DNA from: Campylobacter concisus
GTDB taxonomy: Bacteria > Campylobacterota > Campylobacteria > Campylobacterales > Campylobacteraceae
Reading direction: 5' to 3'
Length of the DNA stretch: 64,000 bases
NCBI RefSeq assembly: GCF_002913225.1
Contig: NZ_PPAW01000023.1
Coordinates: 1-64,000 of the forward strand
Shown in pieces: positions 36,271 through 44,406 of the stretch. The notes under the pieces were generated by a model. The model worked only from the letters and a program-made list of their open reading frames with translations. It was not told the origin of the DNA and did no database searches. The position numbers and the translations under genes are program-made. The number at the start of each line of letters is the position of its first letter. Position 1 is the first letter of the stretch.

Positions 36271-36300
36271 TTATGATTTCAAAAATTTAAAGGAGAGAAA

Positions 36301-36732
36301 ATGAGTATAAGAGAGCAAATTTTAGCTGATATAAAAGAGGCTATGAAGGCAAAAGATGAGTTTAAAAGGGACACTTTAAGAACGCTAAATGCAGCACTTA
36401 AGCAAGTAGAAGTCGATCAAAGGATCGAGATGACGGACGAGGTCGTGCTTCCGCTACTTCAAAAAGAGATCAAAAAAAGGGCTGACTCGGTTGAGCTCTA
36501 TCTAAAGGGAGCAAGAGAGGATCTAGCCAAAAAAGAGCAAAGCGAGATCGAGCTTATCAAAGCATATCTGCCAGCTCAGCTAAGCGATGATGAGCTAAAA
36601 GAGAAGATCAAAAGCATTATTGAAAAAGTTGGTAAAAATTTAGGCGCTGTGATGAAAATGGCAAAAGATGAGATCGGAGCGAGCGCTGAAGCAAAACGCA
36701 TAAGCATAATCGCAAAAGAGCTTTTGAGTTAA
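36301..36732 (+). CDS. GatB/YqeY-domain protein
   Basis: A 143-residue YqeY-type protein: SIREQILADIKEAMKAKDEFKRDTLR at the N-terminus, EIELIKAYLPAQLSDDELKEKIKSIIEK in the middle, and LGAVMKMAKDEI...ADAKRI-like residues at the end. The domain is shared with the tail of GatB and is thought to contact tRNA, but stand-alone YqeY proteins have no firm function. It follows the phosphatase gene by 30 bases, preceded by AAAGGAGAG. Confidence 0.9.
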   Translation: MSIREQILADIKEAMKAKDEFKRDTLRTLNAALKQVEVDQRIEMTDEVVLPLLQKEIKKRADSVELYLKGAREDLAKKEQSEIELIKAYLPAQLSDDELKEKIKSIIEKVGKNLGAVMKMAKDEIGASAEAKRISIIAKELLS

Positions 36733-36752
36733 ATTTTTAAATACACTTTCTA

Positions 36753-36786
36753 AAAGCCTGTGCGTTAAATTTAATGTGCAGGCTTT
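36753..36786 (+). terminator. hairpin after the yqeY-like gene
   Basis: AAAGCCTG (36753-36760) pairs with CAGGCTTT (36779-36786), with the loop partly self-complementary (TTAAATTTAA). The tail is AAAATTACTTT rather than a T-run, so strength is uncertain. Confidence 0.5.
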
Positions 36787-37375
36787 AAAATTACTTTATT
36801 ATTAAATTTGAGAGCGATAAATTTTTAAATTTGGGCTAGGGCGGTTTGCTAAATTTAAATTTATATTTTAAAGCAGGGATTTAATTTAATCTTTAGTTTT
36901 AAAATCAACAATAAAACATTATAGATTTTAAATTTGAAAAAATTAAGGAAGTAAAATTTAAAGTAGAAAGTTGGCTAAATTTGAGCTTCTTGTCTCGCTA
37001 TAAATAGCAAAATCCAAAAACAATTTTTCTTGCAAACTCCAAATTTGCTTGGCACTGTCCTCAAAGTGCCAGACGTTATGGTGGCAAAAGGCGCATTTTA
37101 AAGCTTTGCCGCAAAAATGGAGACTTTAAAAAGCAGAATTTATGAAGTCTAACTAAATTTTAACCTTGTTTTGTAGTGAAAAATTCGTAAATTTAAAAAC
37201 AAAATCTCTTAAATTTACAGACTTTTATAAAATATCCATCCAAAAACAAATCTAGATAAATTTTTAGCCTTGTTTTATAGCTACCTTTCTTACCAAAAGA
37301 GGTAAATTTTAAAAATCACTAAAATTGCAAAATACACTTGCAAGCACAATAAAAAAAGAATTTGATATATAAATT
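36787..37375. other. long AT-rich spacer without a protein gene
   Basis: About 590 bases with no open frame of substance on either strand. Two small hairpins stand out in a GC-richer patch: TGGCACT/AGTGCCA (37050-37071) and GGCAAA/TTTGCC (37083-37110). The rest is AAATTT-rich sequence. Either a degraded gene or an unannotated small RNA could be here; neither is supported strongly. Confidence 0.6.
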
Positions 37376-37404
37376 TAAAAAGCTAGACCCAAGGCGAGTC
37401 TAGC
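37376..37404 (-). terminator. rho-independent terminator after the chemoreceptor gene
   Basis: Read on the minus strand, GCTAGAC pairs with GTCTAGC (37382-37388 and 37398-37404) and is followed by TTTTT. It lies 10 bases after the stop codon. Confidence 0.8.
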
Positions 37405-37414
37405 AAATTTGAAG

Positions 37415-38671
37415 TTATTTTGAAGCGACCATTTCGTTGTATGAGTTAAATATCTCTCTGCTAAGATCTTCAAGCTTTCTAAACTCAGTGACAAAATGTT
37501 TTAAATTTTTCTCGTTATAGCCCTTGCCAGCTTCTGTCAAGATAGCTTTGATGTTTTTGTTAAACTCATCTACCAAATGGCGTGATTTCTCGTAAGTTTT
37601 AGTATGACTAAAGCTCTTTGCGCACTCATTTTCATACCACGCTACAAGATCGTCTGCGTCTTTTGCTATATCATCGCTGTAACCTTGCTCATTTACCGTA
37701 TCTGAATAAACGCCCACTTTATAGACGATGATAGCTATCTTTGCAATGATGCCAAAGGTTTTATCTTCTACATATTTTGATCTTTGGGCTGTCTCTTTTG
37801 CATTTTGGTTAAAGCTAGCTAAAGTTTGCTTGAAATTTTCAACATTTGCCGTGGCGATCTTTGAGATTTCATCTATCTTTTTAGAATTTTCATCTATATC
37901 TTTGGCTTCTTGCTGAAGTGTTTGGATATTTACGCCGATCTCGTGTGTCGCTTTTTGGGTATTTTCAGCTAGTTTTCTAACCTCATCAGCGACAACTGCA
38001 AAGCCACGTCCATGCTCGCCTGCGCGTGCCGCCTCGATGGCTGCGTTTAGAGCTAGCAAATTTGTCTGTTCAGCTATATCTTTTATCAAATTTACAACCG
38101 AAGTGATATCGTCTGTTCTGCTATTTAGCGTACTTATGGCGTGGCTTGAGCCCTCTATCAGCTCCTCAAGTGAGCTCATATTTACGCTTAGCTCATTGAT
38201 GCTTTGCGTCGTATCCTCGGCGATTCTAGCCGTATCTTTTGCCATGAGTGCCATTTGGCTAAGGTTTTTGATACTCTCATTTAGATCGTTTCTAACATCT
38301 TCTATGCCGTCGTTGCCATTGCCAAGTGTGTCAAGCTCTTTTGAAAGCAGACCTCTTACTTTACTTTTTTGACCTTCTTTTATGCCAACAACACCATGGC
38401 TCATGAAAGTAGCATTTTGTTTAAAGGTTCCACGAAATCCCTCTGTAAAGATATTTCTATATGTTAGTCCGCTTTGAGCAGCATCTATCGAGGTTGAAAT
38501 TTCTCTTTGAAGTGCTTCTACTTGATCAAGCAAGTCATTTATACCAAGTGCTACTTCATAAAGTGGGTCATTTTCTTTTACATTTACTATCCTAGGCTCT
38601 AAGATGCCGTTTCTAGCTGAGCCTACTACGCTTAAAATTTCATTTATAGAGTCAAGTTTTTTTCCAAACAT
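37415..38671 (-). CDS. soluble methyl-accepting chemotaxis protein with degenerate CZB domain
   Basis: A 418-residue cytoplasmic chemoreceptor with no transmembrane segment or HAMP domain. The signalling hairpin is intact ([44 protein letters not shown], about 196-239). Residues 305-375 look like a CZB zinc-binding domain ([28 protein letters not shown]). However, the expected His near 314 is Ile, the Cys near 340 is Asp, and the HxxxH pair is RHLVD. It begins one base after the PAS gene, so the two are probably a sensor-transducer pair similar in principle to CetB/CetA. The signal sensed is unknown. Confidence 0.88.
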   Translation of the reverse strand: MFGKKLDSINEILSVVGSARNGILEPRIVNVKENDPLYEVALGINDLLDQVEALQREISTSIDAAQSGLTYRNIFTEGFRGTFKQNATFMSHGVVGIKEGQKSKVRGLLSKELDTLGNGNDGIEDVRNDLNESIKNLSQMALMAKDTARIAEDTTQSINELSVNMSSLEELIEGSSHAISTLNSRTDDITSVVNLIKDIAEQTNLLALNAAIEAARAGEHGRGFAVVADEVRKLAENTQKATHEIGVNIQTLQQEAKDIDENSKKIDEISKIATANVENFKQTLASFNQNAKETAQRSKYVEDKTFGIIAKIAIIVYKVGVYSDTVNEQGYSDDIAKDADDLVAWYENECAKSFSHTKTYEKSRHLVDEFNKNIKAILTEAGKGYNEKNLKHFVTEFRKLEDLSREIFNSYNEMVASK

Positions 38672-38672
38672 A

Positions 38673-39173
38673 TTATAGCCTTTGTAGGTTATTTACAAAT
38701 TCATCATAACTTAGATTTTTTTCGTTTAAAAAATCAGTTAAAAATTTCATCGAAGCATCCATGCCACCGCTCTTTTCTACAGATAATAACTTTTGATATA
38801 TAGGCTCTATCACCTCAATCGCCTTTGGATTTGGCTTGCGTCTAACTGAGTAGTAACCAACCGTGTTATTGCGGTCATCAACTGAGGCTGTGATGTTTGC
38901 AAAGACCCAGTAATATCCACCATCAAAGCTTTTGTTTTTGACATAAGCAAAAATTTCTTTTTTATCTTTTATATGCTCCCAAAGTAGCTTAAAAATAGCT
39001 CTTGGCATATCTGGGTGTCTTACGATGTTGTGAGGCTTACCCAAAACTTCAGCTTGCTTTGCTCCAACTATCTTTAAAAATGGCTCGTTACAATATGTAA
39101 TACGTCCTTTTAAGTCGGTCTTTGAGACCAAAAAGGCGCTCTCTTCGACCATGTGTTCTTTGTTTTCAGACAT
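38673..39173 (-). CDS. Aer/CetB-like PAS sensor protein
   Basis: A 166-residue soluble PAS-domain protein. [19 protein letters not shown] begins the PAS fold. [13 protein letters not shown] (49-61) reproduces the Aer segment whose Arg, His and Asp (here R52, H53, D55) are known to matter for FAD binding, and [15 protein letters not shown] follows. Proteins of this type report redox or electron-transport state to a partner chemoreceptor. It is translationally adjacent to the soluble receptor downstream. FAD binding is inferred from those residues. Confidence 0.88.
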   Translation of the reverse strand: MSENKEHMVEESAFLVSKTDLKGRITYCNEPFLKIVGAKQAEVLGKPHNIVRHPDMPRAIFKLLWEHIKDKKEIFAYVKNKSFDGGYYWVFANITASVDDRNNTVGYYSVRRKPNPKAIEVIEPIYQKLLSVEKSGGMDASMKFLTDFLNEKNLSYDEFVNNLQRL

Positions 39174-39200
39174 CTTCTCTCCTTTAAGATTTTAATTATT

Positions 39201-40436
39201 TTAGTTTTTAACGGCTTTTGATAGATCCCACATCGGCAAAAATATACCAAGAGCTAGTAAAAGCACCATGCCCGCTATAAAAACGAGCAAGATAGGCTCG
39301 ATATAGTTTGAGATATTATCAATAATATCGTTAAATTTCATCCTGTAATAGTCAGTTACTTTTCCAGTCATATCGTCTAAGCTACCGCTTTGCTCGCCAG
39401 CGCTTATCATCTGTATGAGCATATTTTCATATAAATTTGTATCTCTAAAGGCCTCCGTTAGGCTAACACCCCTACCAACAAGTATCTTAACGCCGCTTAG
39501 CTTCTTTTTGATATCCTTGTTTGAGACTGTTATCACAGCCGTATCAAGGGCATCTGCTATAGGCAAACCAGCACGAACAAGCTCTGTAAAGATGAGGTTA
39601 AACCTACTCATATTTGAATAAAATATGATCTTGCCGATGAGATAGACTTTCAAAAGGTATTTATCGACCTTATCTTGAAATTCTTCACTATCAAGGTAGT
39701 ATTTTCTAAGTAAATATCCGATAAATGCAAGTGCTCCAAGGATATAAAAGCCGTAGTTTGTCATGACGTATTCGATATTTAGCAAAATTTTAGTTGGCAG
39801 TGGTAGCTCTGCATTTAACTGCTCGAAAATTTCTCTAAACTGTGGCACAACAAGTATCATAAGGATAACAAAGGCTATGATGATCGCACAGATGACGGTT
39901 ATCGGGTAGCGGATAGCTTTTTTAAATTTTTGCTGATTATCCCAGACTTCTTGCAAGATTGAGGCGAGCTTTGCAAGCGCGTCAGCCATATTACCAGTGC
40001 TCTCACCAAGCCTTATCATCGCTAGCGTCACGTCGCCAAGCTCTTCTTTAAAATTTTCTATGCTATTTGTGAGGCTTGAGCCTTGATTTAGCTCCTCATC
40101 TATGGTTTGAAATATAAATTTCAGGCGCTTATCCTCGGTGGAGTTTGCAACCTCTTTAATGCTATCGTGGATAGAAATTCCAGCATTTGTCATAACGCTA
40201 AGCTGTCTTATGGTGGCAACCAAATTTGGGATTTTGACCTTTGGACTAGTAAAAGCCTTTGCGATCACATTTTGTAAATTTTCAAAGTTATTTATGCTAG
40301 AAGTTTGCGTCTCTTTGATCTTTACGATCATACCAGTGACATTTGCTTTATCTTTGATCTCGCTTTTATTGTTCGCTCTTAGGCTCATCTTATGGCGTTT
40401 GCCGTTTTGGATGTACTCAACCTCAAAGTATTTCAT
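39201..40436 (-). CDS. ctsF: type II secretion/pilus inner-membrane platform protein (GspF/MshG-like)
   Basis: A 411-residue GspF-family protein that forms the inner-membrane platform of pilus-like machines. Two GspF domains are visible (about 75-200 and 275-400), each beginning with a conserved helix (IRQLSVMTNAGISIHDSIKEV and FTELVRAGLPIADALDTAV). Three transmembrane segments are seen (about 172-194, 225-247 and 380-402). It is last in the nine-gene cluster and overlaps the ATPase gene by 4 bases. By position and type it corresponds to CtsF of C. jejuni, needed for natural transformation. Confidence 0.87.
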   Translation of the reverse strand: MKYFEVEYIQNGKRHKMSLRANNKSEIKDKANVTGMIVKIKETQTSSINNFENLQNVIAKAFTSPKVKIPNLVATIRQLSVMTNAGISIHDSIKEVANSTEDKRLKFIFQTIDEELNQGSSLTNSIENFKEELGDVTLAMIRLGESTGNMADALAKLASILQEVWDNQQKFKKAIRYPITVICAIIIAFVILMILVVPQFREIFEQLNAELPLPTKILLNIEYVMTNYGFYILGALAFIGYLLRKYYLDSEEFQDKVDKYLLKVYLIGKIIFYSNMSRFNLIFTELVRAGLPIADALDTAVITVSNKDIKKKLSGVKILVGRGVSLTEAFRDTNLYENMLIQMISAGEQSGSLDDMTGKVTDYYRMKFNDIIDNISNYIEPILLVFIAGMVLLLALGIFLPMWDLSKAVKN

Positions 40437-42184
40437 ATCTTAGCAACCCTATAAACTTCTTCAAGCGTAGTTATGCCATTTGCCGCTCTTATGACACCAT
40501 CATGGAACATATCTATAAAACCCTCTTCGTAAGCTACGCTTTTAAGCTCATCTTTAGAAGCGCCATTTGCGACCATACTTGCTATATGGTCACTAATAGG
40601 TAAAATTTCACTTATCATTTCACGTCCAAGATACCCTGTTTGTGAGCATTGCGGACATCCGACACTTTTGTAAAACTGATAGTTTTCAGGGACAAATTTC
40701 TTAACCTCGTCAAATGCCTTTTGAGATAGAGTGATCTTTTGTTTGCAGTGTGGGCAGAGCTTTCTAACAAGCCTTTGAGCCTCTATGCAAACGAGCGCGC
40801 CACTTACTAGATAAGGCTCGATACCCATATCTATCATACGAGGAAGCGCGCTAATGGCGTCATTTGTGTGAAGTGTAGAAAAGACAAGGTGACCAGTAAG
40901 TGCCGCTTGTATCGCTATGCGAAGCGTCTCTTGATCCCTGATCTCGCCTATCATTATGACGTCTGGGTCTTGTCTCAAAATAGAACGGAGCGCTGAAACA
41001 AAGGTAAGACCAGCCTTTTCATTTACATGCACTTGTTGGATCATATTTAGCTGATACTCAACCGGGTCTTCAACTGTTATGATCTTAGTTTTTACGCTTT
41101 TTATATCATTTAGCGCACCATAAAGTGTAGTAGTCTTACCTGATCCTGTTGGACCAGTGACTAAAATGATACCATAAGGTGCTTTCATGCTCTTTTTAAA
41201 TTTAGCAAAGTTATCAGGATGCATGCCAAGATCTTCTAAATTTATAATAACCTTTGACTTATCAAGAATTCTTAAAACTATACTTTCGCCATTTAATATA
41301 GGTAGCGTCGAGATACGAAAATCATACTCTTTGTCTAAAATTTGAGCTGAAAATCTACCATCTTGTGGGCGGCGGCGCTCTGCGATATCCATGTTTGAAA
41401 GTAGCTTCATACGGCTAACCATCGGCGGATAGATATCTTTATCAAATATAAATGTCTCACTTAGCATGCCATCGATCCTGCTTCTTACGATGCAGTTTGT
41501 CTCAGTTGGCTCGATGTGAATGTCGCTGGCTCTGCTTTGGATAGATGTTTTTAAAATGATCTCTATTAGCTTTAAAATTCCAGAGTTTTCACTGTTTTGA
41601 CCTTGGCTAGCTGAGCTTGAAAGCTCTCTTCTGATCTCTGTTATCACATCTTTTATGCTCTCATTTAGTGCTAGCTTGCTTATATATTTTTCTATCTGAG
41701 TTGGCTGAGCGATGGCAACTTTTAGTAGTTTTCTATTAAATAAATTTTGCACCTTATCTTGAGCCATAACGTCAAATGGATTTTTAAAAGCGACATATAC
41801 GCTTATCTCATCTTCTTTTACTGGGATCGCGCTATATGTCTTTAGCTGAGCGGTGCTTAGCTTCTCGCTGATGCGGTAGTCGATATCGATATCATCAAGG
41901 TCAAAGTATAAAACCTTAAATTTCTCGCTTATAAATTTAACAAAAGCCTTTATATCAAGCTCAAGGTCGTTTGAAATTTCATCGATATTTACATGTCCTC
42001 TTCTATAGATATCAGACAAAATTTCCATAAAGTCTTCATCATTTAGTAAATTTTCATCTCTTAAAATTTTAACAAGACCTTTGCCTTCTTGCTCGCTTAT
42101 CTGCTTTATCTTTTCTATATCTGATGTGCTTAGTTTGCCGTTTTGTTCTATATTTTTTAAGATTACATTTTCTACATTTTTCAT
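40433..42184 (-). CDS. ctsE: type II secretion/pilus assembly ATPase (GspE/MshE-like)
   Basis: A 583-residue hexameric ATPase that powers pseudopilus assembly. It has an N-terminal MshEN-type domain and Walker A GPTGSGKTTTLYGAL (about 343-357). The Asp box/Walker B region is ILRQDPDVIMIGEIRD, and TGHLVFSTLHTND is present. A tetracysteine zinc site is made of CPHCKQ and CPQCSQTGYLGRE. The zinc motif marks it as an assembly rather than retraction ATPase. It overlaps its neighbours by 1-4 bases. It corresponds to CtsE of C. jejuni. Confidence 0.9.
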   Translation of the reverse strand: MKNVENVILKNIEQNGKLSTSDIEKIKQISEQEGKGLVKILRDENLLNDEDFMEILSDIYRRGHVNIDEISNDLELDIKAFVKFISEKFKVLYFDLDDIDIDYRISEKLSTAQLKTYSAIPVKEDEISVYVAFKNPFDVMAQDKVQNLFNRKLLKVAIAQPTQIEKYISKLALNESIKDVITEIRRELSSSASQGQNSENSGILKLIEIILKTSIQSRASDIHIEPTETNCIVRSRIDGMLSETFIFDKDIYPPMVSRMKLLSNMDIAERRRPQDGRFSAQILDKEYDFRISTLPILNGESIVLRILDKSKVIINLEDLGMHPDNFAKFKKSMKAPYGIILVTGPTGSGKTTTLYGALNDIKSVKTKIITVEDPVEYQLNMIQQVHVNEKAGLTFVSALRSILRQDPDVIMIGEIRDQETLRIAIQAALTGHLVFSTLHTNDAISALPRMIDMGIEPYLVSGALVCIEAQRLVRKLCPHCKQKITLSQKAFDEVKKFVPENYQFYKSVGCPQCSQTGYLGREMISEILPISDHIASMVANGASKDELKSVAYEEGFIDMFHDGVIRAANGITTLEEVYRVAKI

Positions 42185-42723
42185 TATCTATACTCTATTT
42201 GTGATTTCAGGTCGTTATTTTTAAAAATTTTAAGCACTAACTTTGGTATTTGTCCATTTGTTGGGCTTATCTCATATCTTGTGTCAGAATTTGGCTCTTC
42301 AAAGATAAATGTACCAAGCTCTTCGACATACTCTTTTTTTACAAATTTATCAAACAAAAATGAAAGTATATAATCACTCTTTGGAAGTCTGATATAGCTT
42401 ATATCAACGCCATCTATCATAGCGTGAAATAAGAGCTTTTTCTTAAATAAGATGTCAGCAAAATAGGCAGCATTTTCTCTTGATTTTTCGCTCTTTACTA
42501 GCTTATCAATCGGAGTTGCTAGCCTGTTTAGATCATTCATCTTTATGCAAGCGATGCCGAACATAGAAATTTGCTCTTCGTTATTTTGTGTTTTTAAAAA
42601 GTCCTCAACCTTTTGGTTGCAGACTTTTGCGTAGTTTGCACTGTTAAAGTCATCCCTAATCTCAGTTAGGCTAACAGCAAAAACTTCACAAACAAAAACA
42701 AAAAAAATAGCAAAAAATTTCAT
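42184..42723 (-). CDS. small exported protein of the cts/MSHA-like cluster, unknown function
   Basis: A 179-residue protein with a signal-peptide-like start (MKFFAIFFVFVCEVFAVSLTEI; a cysteine at 12 is not in a good lipobox). The remainder is globular with two cysteines (C35, C59) that might form a disulfide (KVCNQKV, GIACIKM). It is wedged between the TPR-type gene and the ATPase gene with 1- and 4-base overlaps, so it is almost certainly part of the machine. No family recognised. Confidence 0.75.
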   Translation of the reverse strand: MKFFAIFFVFVCEVFAVSLTEIRDDFNSANYAKVCNQKVEDFLKTQNNEEQISMFGIACIKMNDLNRLATPIDKLVKSEKSRENAAYFADILFKKKLLFHAMIDGVDISYIRLPKSDYILSFLFDKFVKKEYVEELGTFIFEEPNSDTRYEISPTNGQIPKLVLKIFKNNDLKSQIEYR

Positions 42724-43586
42724 AATGTTCCACTTTTTATCTTATTTATAAGCTCATTTATCGAAGCTTTGTTTAAGTTTTTATTATACTCCCTTAGAGC
42801 TTTGACGGCATCATCACTTTGCTTTAGCTTATATTTTGACTTTGCAAAGATGATCCACGACTCCTCTAAGCTATTATCTATATCGTTTGCAGCAAGCGAC
42901 CACTTTATAGCTTCTTTAAAATTATTGTTTCTAAAATTTAATCTCGCAAGTTCAAGTGCAATAGTTGGATTATTTGTCTTTAAAAATTGTTCTCTTAGCA
43001 CGCTCTCTTCATTTGATGCCGAAGTTACTTGTATATTTACACGCTTTCTAGCTGGCTTTGACTCAAGATCTATCACTTCATCTTGTGGCACGCTTATGCT
43101 ATTTTGTTCGGTAAGTGGCTCTTCATCAGGGATGTTTAGCTTAAGCCAACCTTGTGAGCTTCTTTGCCTTTTTGGGTCATTTTTTGAAGTGTCGTTTGTC
43201 TCGTTTATCTTTACAACCTCTTCAAGCTTTTTAGCTATCTTGTCAGCTAGCTCATCTTGCTTTTTACCCTCTTCAAATTTAGCCTTGGCAACCTCACTCT
43301 TTTGCTTTAGCTCACTAAGAACGCTTACATTTGTCTCATTTTTTTCTACCATTTTTACTGTGGTTGCATTTTTGGCTAAAACTTTATCGCTTTTATTAGC
43401 AAGACTTGGAGCTTTCTCTATGCTTAGCACTATCAATGCAGCTAGCAAAATGATGATAAGTAAAAGCTCTATGATTAAAATTTTAGAGTTTTTGGCATTA
43501 AAAATTTTATGCAAAAAGCCACCATTTTTTTTCTTGTAGCTCTCATAAAGCTTTTCTAGTCTTTGAATTTCTTGTGGTTCAAGCAT
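42720..43586 (-). CDS. ctsX: membrane-anchored TPR protein (MshN/CtsX-like)
   Basis: A 288-residue protein with a short cytoplasmic N-terminus and one transmembrane helix (about 35-55, ILIIELLLIIILLAALIVL). A charged periplasmic linker follows, then a C-terminal TPR-like region (TIALELARLNFRNNNFKEAIKWSLAAN, SWIIFAKSKYKLKQSDDAVKALREY). That layout is that of MshN of MSHA systems and fits CtsX of C. jejuni, reported to be membrane-bound and to work with CtsP. It overlaps ctsP by 8 bases. The symbol is assigned by position and topology. Confidence 0.75.
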   Translation of the reverse strand: MLEPQEIQRLEKLYESYKKKNGGFLHKIFNAKNSKILIIELLLIIILLAALIVLSIEKAPSLANKSDKVLAKNATTVKMVEKNETNVSVLSELKQKSEVAKAKFEEGKKQDELADKIAKKLEEVVKINETNDTSKNDPKRQRSSQGWLKLNIPDEEPLTEQNSISVPQDEVIDLESKPARKRVNIQVTSASNEESVLREQFLKTNNPTIALELARLNFRNNNFKEAIKWSLAANDIDNSLEESWIIFAKSKYKLKQSDDAVKALREYNKNLNKASINELINKIKSGTL

Positions 43587-44406
43587 CGATTAGCCCCGCA
43601 TCAAGTGCAGCCATGGTGAGCATCATGGTATTTGCCTTATCACCGCTAAGCTTTGAAGGCTGATACTGCTCGTAGTATTCGCAAATTTCATAGAATTTAT
43701 ACATGATCTTGTTTAGCGTTCTTAAATTTCCACCGCAAAATGAGTAGGCACACTCGTAGTCTTTTTTATCAAATTTAAGGTATTTATCATAATTTTTTTG
43801 ACTAAGCTTTCTTTGCAAGTATATGATGATCTCATTTACATCAGCGCTACTTAACTCGATACTCTCCCAAATTCTAGTCTGAAAATAATCTTTTGCCAAA
43901 ATATCTTCATTTTCAGTTTTATGTATCGTAAAGAGAAATTTAAACATCCTAGTATCAGCCATAAGCCTTATCTTCTCGATAAGCTCAGTCGGATAGAGCT
44001 GCGCTTCATCTAGTATAACCGTCATTTGATTTTTTAAAATTTCATCTTTACTACTAAAGTCTTTTGAATAAAATTTTATAAAGCTCTCAAAGTTGTTTAT
44101 ATCTTCAAGCTTTTTTCCATAAATTTGCTCACAAAGTGCCTCGATAAATGTCGCCTCGCTAAAAAATGGATGCGGGAAAAAGATGAGGCTTTTATCTTCT
44201 TTTAGATCATTTGCGATCTTGTTTAGCAAAAAGGTCTTGCCGCTACCTGGCTTACCATAAAACAAGATAAGCTTAAGTGGCTTTTTTAGAGCTAAAACTA
44301 TCTTGTTGTAGCAGCTTATAGAGTTGTCTAAATTTACGAAATTTAAACTCTCGTCTTCGTCTATGAAAACATCTTTTATATGTGTATAAATATTTTCGTT
44401 ACTCAT
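43579..44406 (-). CDS. ctsP: AAA-type ATPase (ExeA/MshM-like, CtsP)
   Basis: A 275-residue cytoplasmic ATPase of the GspA/MshM group. Walker A is FYGKPGSGKTFLLNKIA (about 49-65) and Walker B is VILDEAQLYP (about 126-135). Sensor-type residues follow in FLFTIHKTE. Family members help secretin or pilus assembly. In C. jejuni the corresponding CtsP is a nucleotide-binding protein required for DNA uptake. It overlaps the secretin gene by 8 bases and the membrane-partner gene by 8 bases. Confidence 0.82.
   Translation of the reverse strand: MSNENIYTHIKDVFIDEDESLNFVNLDNSISCYNKIVLALKKPLKLILFYGKPGSGKTFLLNKIANDLKEDKSLIFFPHPFFSEATFIEALCEQIYGKKLEDINNFESFIKFYSKDFSSKDEILKNQMTVILDEAQLYPTELIEKIRLMADTRMFKFLFTIHKTENEDILAKDYFQTRIWESIELSSADVNEIIIYLQRKLSQKNYDKYLKFDKKDYECAYSFCGGNLRTLNKIMYKFYEICEYYEQYQPSKLSGDKANTMMLTMAALDAGLIDA

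Noticed and set aside
42769..43539. 256-codon open frame on the plus strand
   Set aside because: Antisense shadow of the ctsX-like gene. It is dominated by Ser, Phe and Leu and has no ribosome-binding site or family motif.
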